From Hexactinellida sp. DTS-2022 (lineage: Eukaryota > Porifera > Hexactinellida), in assembly GCA_028753945.1 (NCBI GenBank), contig JAPNXP010000002.1:10664001-10728000 (forward strand): a stretch of 64,000 nt of DNA. Direction: 5' to 3'. Made by a program: the position numbers and the translations under genes. The notes beneath the pieces were generated by a model. That model ran no database searches and was not told where the DNA came from. It was given only the letters and a program-made list of their open reading frames with translations. Positions 56,488-64,000 of this stretch are shown in pieces (the first letter of the stretch is position 1; each line of letters starts with the position of its first letter).

Positions 56488-57624
56488 TTAAAAAGTACAA
56501 TCCCTTCGATGTTTTTGGATACGTTACCGGTTGAATTTTATTATTAAAATATTTGCAGCGGTAAAAGTTACAACCATTAATTTGACCTTCGTAATATAAG
56601 GCCTTAATACCAAGAGTTAGTTAACTCAAACATGGATTACTTGAATCTTAAATATTTATTGAACCAAAACTCTTAATTTTAGATCTGTGTTTATTTAAAT
56701 TTTAATTTCCAAGAAACCACATTGGCCAGTGCCTAATAGACTAATAGTATAGTTTCTTCTGTAATATTTCGATTTATATTCGCTTAAATTTAAGGAGATA
56801 CAATGGTGGATTTTCGACACCCGATAACCCCCAATTATTATTGCGTTTTTAGACATTACTTTTTAGTAGGAACAAATATCAGTATTATCACAATTCTCTA
56901 AAATGAAAATTTGAATTAGATATTGATAGTTGTAAAACAGCCTAATAGTGAATCCATACTAGTCAATAAAAGTTCTAGCTATTTACTCTATTTGGCGCAA
57001 GTTCTATTATAGTGCAAGTTTAACTCTACTACATTAGTACAAGGGATTTTGCCACACAGAATTTTCGATATCGATTTGATTCTTTTTTTCTATAGATTTT
57101 CAAATAATCACTCGATTTTATCAGAAATTTGGCGTTATATAACTATTAACTCTAAAACTTTGTATTAAAGTTGAAAATCGACACGGCAAAATAGCAATAA
57201 CAACTGACAAGGATCATTTTTGAGGATAATATTTTTCTCTACGACTTATACTTTTTAAGATATGCGAGCTATACTAAGGTCACTCCCGGATAATTCAAAC
57301 GGAATGTATTTGTACAAAATGACAGTGATTTTAACATTTGGTGACGTAAATGTTAAAAAAAATGTCCTAATCAAATTTTTATTTTGGATTTGGATAGATA
57401 GCATGTCAAAGTATAGCTAGGAGTGCTAAAACTAAATTTATCGTTTTTCATGAATTTACAATTATTTACCCCTCGATGGCCATATTATTCTATAAGAAGA
57501 TCATTTTGACCTTTGGTGACGCCTAAAAGGTCAAAATAGTGTCAAATTTCGAATTTTTCTTTCAGAATCGGAAACCTGGCATCTCAAAGTATATTTGGAA
57601 ATGTTAATACAGGAAATATGGTAT

Positions 57625-59560
57625 TTAGTTACATTCGTATAAACCCACCATACTATCTCCAGTAAACAACTCTCGAATTTGTGGTCCAACGAAGATACCT
57701 CCTTTAATCTTCGCATCTGAAATTGCAGGGAATTTTTGGACAAGGTATAAAAAACCTGCACTATCTTTAGCTAACGCTTTCAGAAAGTTTTTCATTAGTC
57801 CAAGTTTTATGTGAAGAGGTGGCAACAACACATTTTTTCGCTCAACTAGTGGCACCTTTACAACATTGTGTTCTCCAAGAGCCAATTCATCACGTGTTGG
57901 CCAAATCTTCTGGACGTAATGTCATGCGTCTGCGCGACTATCCCACAGACACATAAAACATGGATACTTTGTGTATCCACCTTGCTGCCCGTGAAGTAAA
58001 GAAATTACTTTGAGATCTCCACAAATCAACCATTGATGTAAGGAGTAATTTAGAGCATTTAGTAGGAGTTTCATGTTGTCGTAGCTCTCCTTCAGTTGGA
58101 CAGAATGTGCTACTGGAATGCACGCTAGCTTGTTTCCATTGTTGAGCAACACTCCCTTCAAGCTTCTTTTCGATGAATCAATGAATAAGAACCATTCAAC
58201 TGGATCATACTTGACTCCAAGATTTTCTACAAGACCAAGAACATCTACACAGTATACAATTGAATCCTGCATTTTGAAAAACTGAAGAAATTCTTGCTCT
58301 CTATTTCGATATTTTGTAATCCTCGTTCCTGGAAGTAACAGATTCCTCTCTTTCAAACGTGATGCAAGAATCTCTGATGTTGATTTCGACAAATTAATAG
58401 CTCGGATTAGGTCATAGAGATCATTTTGGTCAAAAGGCTGAGACTACTTTTCATTTTGTCGTGGGATGAACTCAAACTCATCCCCACTTCTATAACTATC
58501 GCTGATTGTATCAAACATTTCTACCGATGGAACTGAGACAGGCAAATTTTCTGAATGCGGAACTGGTCTGATTGCTGGCGGGACATTAGGATATACAACA
58601 CTGCAGGGGCGCCGAAACTGGGGTGGAAGGGTGGGTATAGACCCACCCTAAAATTATTTAGGGTGGGTTTAACCCACCCTGTTAATGCTCAATATTCCAA
58701 TCAATATTTTTATTCAATTGACCAAAGTAATTGCTGTTATCCAAGATACAATTTTTGGAGGTCTGGAGGTTTCTAATTAATGATTATATATAATTTCTTT
58801 TAGTTACACATTTTTAAAAATAACGTACACTAATTCAAATTTCAGGCTGAGGTTCTTTTTTTATTTTGTAAATTCAGCCTCAAAGTTCCTTTATCGGTTC
58901 CTTAAGTTTTGGGCTTAATTAACATTGTAACGTTTCTATTTGACAATATTGAATTAATCTTATAGAAATAATTTTAGTAATTTAGAAATAAATTATTTTA
59001 CGTAAATGTAATAATGAATTCTATCTCGGCCTGGAGTTTCTTATTAAGGTATTCCTTATAAACAAAAAATGTGTATTCTCGATATTAGTCTTATTGAAAA
59101 AATATTTAATTTATGTATATCGGGAAGTATACCCACCCTGATACAAATGAGTTCCGGCGCCCCTGCAACACTGCCCTTGTTTTTCTTCGTGATACCATCT
59201 ACATTGGTCAGACAGAAATAACAATCTGTGGCACAGCATGTCGATTCTCTCTATATCATTGGAACTGCAAATGGCATCTTAATTCGCTTCCCTGCATACC
59301 ACAAGCGTAAATTTTCTACACATGTTTACATGCACTGTGAGGAGCCCATAGCTTGTCTTGATCACCAAGATGGCAGCCAAAGTACGAAAAATAAAATCGC
59401 TTCACGGATTTGGTGATACATTGCGTTTGATCAATAGTGGTATACTTTCCACAAACATAGAAAAAAATTTCGGGAGAATTTCTGCAATTTCGAAGCATTG
59501 CACAGCTAAAATCCACAAAATAGAAATCTAATGAAGCAGGAAACAATGAATACGAATAAA
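57625..59560 (-). pseudogene. Invertebrate transposon-type protein of unassigned superfamily
   Basis: Reads on the minus strand from ~59560: FFYVCGKYTTIDQTQCITKS, YFGCHLGDQDKLWAPHSACK, CVENLRLWYAGKRIKMPFAV, CYFCLTNVDGITKKNKG, VVYPNVPPAIRPVPHSEN. After a hAT insertion (58604-59165) come LYDLIRAINLSKSTSEILAS, DPVEWFLFIDSSKRSLKGVL, LICGDLKVISLLHGQQGGYT, CLWDSRADA and LLPPLHIKLGLMKNFLKALA. I recognise this as a protein family common in invertebrate genomes, with CxxC pairs and Asp residues (FIDSSK, CGDLK) that could be catalytic; I cannot name its superfamily. Lesions: TAG 59251-59253 where Trp is usual, TAG 58444-58446, TGA 57922-57924 (Arg-type CGA change), and a frame change near 59340. The hAT plus one duplication is 570 nt, so it keeps frame. 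Confidence 0.65.
58604..59165. mobile_element. hAT MITE, 562 bp
   Basis: CAGGGGCGCCGAAACTGGGG...GAGTTCCGGCGCCCCTG; exact duplication CAACACTG at 58596-58603 and 59166-59173. The left subterminus has GGGTGGGT palindromes. Confidence 0.93.
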
Positions 59561-60232
59561 AGAATTAAAGAAAAATAACAGTGAATGCGTAAAAGATATT
59601 CGTTATGGTAGAAATAACACTGTACAACACACAAAAAAATACGAGATAGCGACAATGTATTTTATGGCAAGTTTGATATGCTGATCACATATCCGAAGTC
59701 AGTTTGGGCCTATCACATTACATTTTTCAGAAGAAAAAATATTCGAATTTTCTTAATTATTTAAAAAAAATCGACATTTTGCCCGAAATTGAGAAATGTA
59801 AGTCGATCTAAAATTACCAAATGCGAAAAAGGAGGTGTTTGATTTGTTTACGGAAAAATTATACGTTCATAAATTAATACTTGATTATAACAAAAAAATC
59901 TTTCTAGTAAGTAATAAGCATATTTGGGGTGTTGAAAAGTACTGGGCTCATGCTCCTAATTAAATGGGCGTATGGTTACTAGACTTGGTTACAGGGGTGT
60001 TGTAATGGAATTAGCTTATATTAACGACATTATTATTTGCATGGTTTAATTACTAGGACATTGCAATGGATTTATTGGGTTGTTACGGAGACGAAAAAGT
60101 ACAACTAACTTTCGCCTAATGTAATTCACTAAGCAACATCGTTTAAGAAAATAATAGATTACATACATGCCAAGCTGAGCTCGGGAAAAGCGGGACGGGA
60201 AGTTGTATTTATCGGGATATTTCGATATTTAA

Positions 60233-60954
60233 GGTTAAATTACGGCAGATTCACCCAAAAAAACACATGAATTTAGTTTTGAAGGTGGGAGTTTGAATTT
60301 TACATATATGATGGAAGACATTATAGCTATATCGAAACTGAAAACGAAATCTAATTATCTTCTATAAATTCGAAATTATTGGGCTTGCAGTATTATGCTA
60401 ATACAAAAGTCCCATAGGGGGATTTTTTCAGACTCCACCTGATAAGTGTGTGGTTTGCAAGATCATTATTTGCTAAAGACCTGTACTGTGTGATCTATCA
60501 GATAGATCATCGTTATGGGCGTTTGGTGGGCGGTTTAGAATTTTGATAAGATCTAAATAAAAAATATTGCGACCTTTTGAAACCAAAAAATGAATAAAAA
60601 GGTCATATTTTTATGCGAAATTTGATTAAATGCTTGATAATAAAAAATTCCAAGTCATAATTCAAAAATGTAAACCGTCTACCAACTCCTTACGCTTAAA
60701 AATCTTTAAATATTGATTCTGATAACAAATATTGATGGCCGCATTGCCAAATTACCGCATAATATCTACCACCACTCTTGGAAATCGCCCTATGGGAGAT
60801 TTGTATTAGCCAAATTTTGAAACCGACAAAAAATAAAAAGTATAATAGATAGGGACATTTTCTTTTTGGTTTATTGATTTGTATCGTATAGGTATATATT
60901 TCTCACAATTACAGGTTAATACAAGAACTTTCATTCACGTGGGGTAATTTAACC
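60233..60954 (+). mobile_element. Family J element, copy J8
   Basis: TTAA 60229-60232 and 60955-60958; 722 bp. Nearly the same as J7. The spans 59560-60228 and 60959-62270 hold no recognisable gene. Confidence 0.95.
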
Positions 60955-62275
60955 TTAACGGGACATAGCATATTAGTATTAGACCTCACTGTCAAAAAGC
61001 GCGACAGTTGGCAAGTATCAGAAGAGTATATTTTTGCTTTCTGTTAATTTCTTTTGAGATTTTATTGCATGTCTACACGTGATTGTACGAATTCTGCAGA
61101 TTCCTTCCATTATTCGAAGTTATGACTTGAAACTCGCAAAAAAATATTAGTTTAAATGTCCATATTTTTGCAATATTTCAGGAATTTGTAATGTTAATTT
61201 TCAAAAAAATGTTATGTGATGGAACAAAAGGGCCATCAGATCTGTGATTAGAATAACAATGTTGCTATAAAACGCTTAATTGATACAACTTATTTTTCTA
61301 AAACAGAAAATTAGTTGTACATTGTAATTATAGGAGGCTCAATAGCAAGTGCATTTTCTACAAAAAAATTTTTTAATACAAATTTCAAGAGAAAATAGAA
61401 AAAAACAACTTTTTGTGTAAAATCTTTCACAGACCCTTGAGAAGGGTAAGAATGGCGTAGGATGTGCCACGAATATATGAAGAATAATAAATTATTACAC
61501 ATAACAATTCATTAAAATGTATGTATACCAGTGTTATTCACAGAGCATCTAAATACTATAGCAATTGCATTTATATATATTCCATCTGGATATTTTTAAG
61601 GATTGTGATCTTCGCAACATTGGAATCATGTAAAACGGATAGGTGAACGGAAATTAGCATCCTGAATTCAACAATATGGCCAGTCTTTGTTGGAATCTTG
61701 TTTCAGCTCCACCGCCCGTGTCAGGTTTCACTCCCGAACGAAATTTCCATTAGACACGTAGACTCAGATAATTATTAACCGGTGGCTCTATTAAGCGAAG
61801 TTGACTGTATTGTTGATTTAATTAACTTAGAACCAACCTACGCCAATTTATTGAATTATAGAAAACCCATAATTAAAATTGATTAAGGGTCTTGAAACAT
61901 GGATATATAAAAACACATTATTTTGTGGTTTATTTTAAACAAAGCACGAACCTGGCAATATATGCAGACTTTTGAGAAAATATCACTTAAAATTTATTGT
62001 TGTTGTGTGATCAATAATAATTATTAGTTAGAGCATTTTCCGAAAATTAGATTTTGTAAACCAATTGTTTCTAATTTCTGAGCCTCTATCACCATAATGT
62101 TTTGCTGATCATCCATGATTACTTTGTTGAAAGAATCATTTCTGTATGAATGAAATTATTGTGTTTACATACTTTTAACCGGAAAGTGTATTATTGGGAT
62201 TATATAAAAATTACCCAAATATGAAAGTGCGCGAAAAGGGTAGGAAGTTATGCTGATATTAGTTTGTCTAGATAG

Positions 62276-62402
62276 AAAAATCCAAAATTGCAGCCTGTGC
62301 CGACGCATGTCCCTTTGGTGGCACTATATTTTGTTGGTGGTTTATTGATAGTGCCTCCAAAGGAACATGCTGTCGGCGCAGGCTGCAATTTTGGATTTTT
62401 TT
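62276..62402. repeat. Long hairpin, copy 5
   Basis: AAAATCCAAAATTGCAGCCT and complement; arms ~55 bp with GCATGTCCCTTTGGTGGCAC facing GTGCCTCCAAAGGAACATGC. Confidence 0.85.
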
Positions 62403-62984
62403 CGCCAAGTCATAAACTCCCAAGAAGTGAAGAACCATTTGTTAATTGGTCCTAGTCACAAGGAACGGTAGATAAATTTGAAGTTTGTTTCTATCATAAA
62501 CCATCTTGAGTTTAATGCCATTCATTCATTTTGTATTGATAATAAATCATACTATTAGTTATTTATTTTAGCAATGTTATCCACGGTTGAGTTGAATTAA
62601 CAAGTTAAATCAATATAATTATTACAAGTTGAAACAATGGAATTAGATTTCACAGTTTTACTGAAATTGAAGTGTGAGTAAACAAAGAAATTTCAACCCC
62701 CATCTATGGCAAAAATAATCCAATTAAAAGAATTTCTTCCCCCAACAGACGCAGAATTTTTTTGGGAATCCAAATATGAAATAAAATTTTGGGGTTTAGT
62801 AGAACATATTTTGAGTTATGGACCAGACAAATTTTGAAAGGTGTTAAAGATGTGTCAAAAATTTGTTAATCAAAAATTGTAACCCCAGGTGCAAATTAGA
62901 TGTCGACTCCGAACCTACATTCCAAGTTTCAGCCCTCTATGTATATAGGTGTGGCCAGGGCACCTGCTACGGAGAAATAAAAAT

Positions 62985-63114
62985 AAAAAAATCCAAATTG
63001 CAGCCTGTGCCGACGCATGTTCCTTAGGTGGCACTATATTTTGGTGGTGGTTTATTGATAGTGCCTCCAAAGGAACATGCTGTCGGCACAAGCTGCAATT
63101 TTGGATTTTTTTTC
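62985..63114. repeat. Long hairpin, copy 6
   Basis: AAATCCAAATTGCAGCCTGT pairs with ACAAGCTGCAATTTTGGATT; preceded by GGTGTGGCCAGGGCACCTG as, inverted, in copy 1. Confidence 0.85.
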
Positions 63115-64000
63115 GCCTAGTCATCATCACTATGAAGGTGTTAAATTATTACAGAAAGGTGTTTCAGTAGGCAACGACCCTTAGAGTGGCGAAGTTTCCA
63201 TTTAGCTCACTTCATTTGAGAGATATTCAAGTTTCAGTAGAATATAATCTCTGATGACTCACCATTTTTAAAGTGCGTGTTGGGTATTCACCCAACTCCA
63301 ACCAACCCATGCGAATTATTTAATTCACAAAATTGTGAAAATACATTTTTTTGACGATGTCATCATCACCTCAAGGTGTCAAGACCCACTTGTATAGGTG
63401 GTACGTGGCATAAGGACCAATTGATAAATTGAAAGTTTGTTTCTATCTTGTATCATCTCTGAGATTAATGAAATTTAGCTAATTTCTATAAATATTTAAT
63501 TGATAAATTAATAATTTAACACCATTATTATGTACAGCAAAATAAATAAAGTTCAATTATTTGCACTTATTATTAATTTAAATCGAATTTCACTATCATA
63601 TTTGAATTCAGCGCACTCGATAACCCCAATAATCCAATTGGAACCGTCTATAAGTTAAATACAAAAGGAATTAATTATAATTAATTACGTCAGTACATTA
63701 ATTGTGCAAGAATATTCTCGCCGAAATAAATATAATCACTTAATCTGTCGTTGTTGTGGAATGTAAAATCTTAACGGTTCTATCATAAACTATCTTGAGT
63801 TTAATGCCATTCATTCATTATGTATTGATAATAAATTATATTATTAGTTATTTATTTTAGCAATGTTATCCACGGTTGGTTGAGTTGAGTCAACAAATTC
63901 CTTATATTATATTGTTATATTTAATCCATTGCATAGTAATACTACAATTTAATAGAAGCCAGCTGGAATTTACAAGTTAAATCAATATAATTATCGCAAG

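Larger units (their letters stand above)
62276..64000 (-). repeat. Hairpin-bearing repeat family M, second cluster
   Basis: Two hairpins (62276-62402, 62985-63114), with the shared flanks ACCATCTTGAGTTTAATGCC at ~62505, ~63785 and a decayed form at ~63450, and GTAACCCCAGGTGCAAATTAG at 62879. Orientation is opposite to 14680-15410. The cluster runs past the right edge. No coding region. Confidence 0.65.

Overview
This window reads as nuclear DNA of an animal. It is AT-rich, has short GT-AG introns, carries a caspase-type gene, and is packed with animal-type DNA transposons. I cannot name the species; an invertebrate is my guess. No ribosomal RNA, tRNA, CRISPR array, prokaryotic operon, reverse transcriptase or viral gene was seen. 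Most of the sequence consists of nested DNA transposons and their non-autonomous derivatives.

Layout. 1-3.5 kb: a decayed gene whose pieces read as a helical (possibly death-fold) N-terminal segment, a caspase p20/p10 domain and six NHL-type repeats, an unusual combination. 4.7-5.5 kb: the 3' end of a spliced coiled-coil gene. 7.17-14.42 kb: one large cut-and-paste transposon with terminal inverted repeats of about 450 bp. It encodes a KRBA2/Ginger-like integrase-transposase with a zinc finger and a CXC-type tail, broken by one stop and one frameshift, and smaller elements are nested inside it. 14.6-18 kb: a repeat family carrying strong ~120-nt hairpins, then a Mutator-like remnant. 19.5-27.2 kb: a Helitron Rep gene, with a 62-nt intron, chopped up by at least five insertions, one of which contains a complete Tc1/mariner copy. 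27.2-30.2 kb: a chain of TTAA-flanked elements ending in a 1.5-kb near-perfect palindrome. 30.3-33.2 kb: two hAT pseudogenes. 34.4-35.3 kb: a Kolobok/Mutator-like transposase remnant. 35.8-50.7 kb: a dense patchwork of TTAA-flanked families (here called E, I, J, K) with hAT elements that still show 8-bp target duplications. 51.4-55.3 kb: a foldback-like element with inverted arrays of a ~15-bp repeat. 57.6-59.6 kb: a minus-strand transposon-type pseudogene split by a hAT element. 60.2-61 kb: a J copy almost identical to the one at 50 kb. 62.3-64 kb: the hairpin family again, running off the window.

How it fits together. Many non-autonomous families (E, I, J, K, X/Y, R) end at TTAA. Several sit head to tail sharing one TTAA, so element ends have apparently served as new targets. 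The Kolobok-like remnant belongs to a superfamily known for TTAA targets and is the best local candidate for the mobilising enzyme; this is inference. Families E, X, H and R have different ends but share an internal ~100-bp module, a CArG-like CCATATATGG followed by a GAGCTTAGCTCTAA palindrome. Family letters are mine, assigned only within this window.
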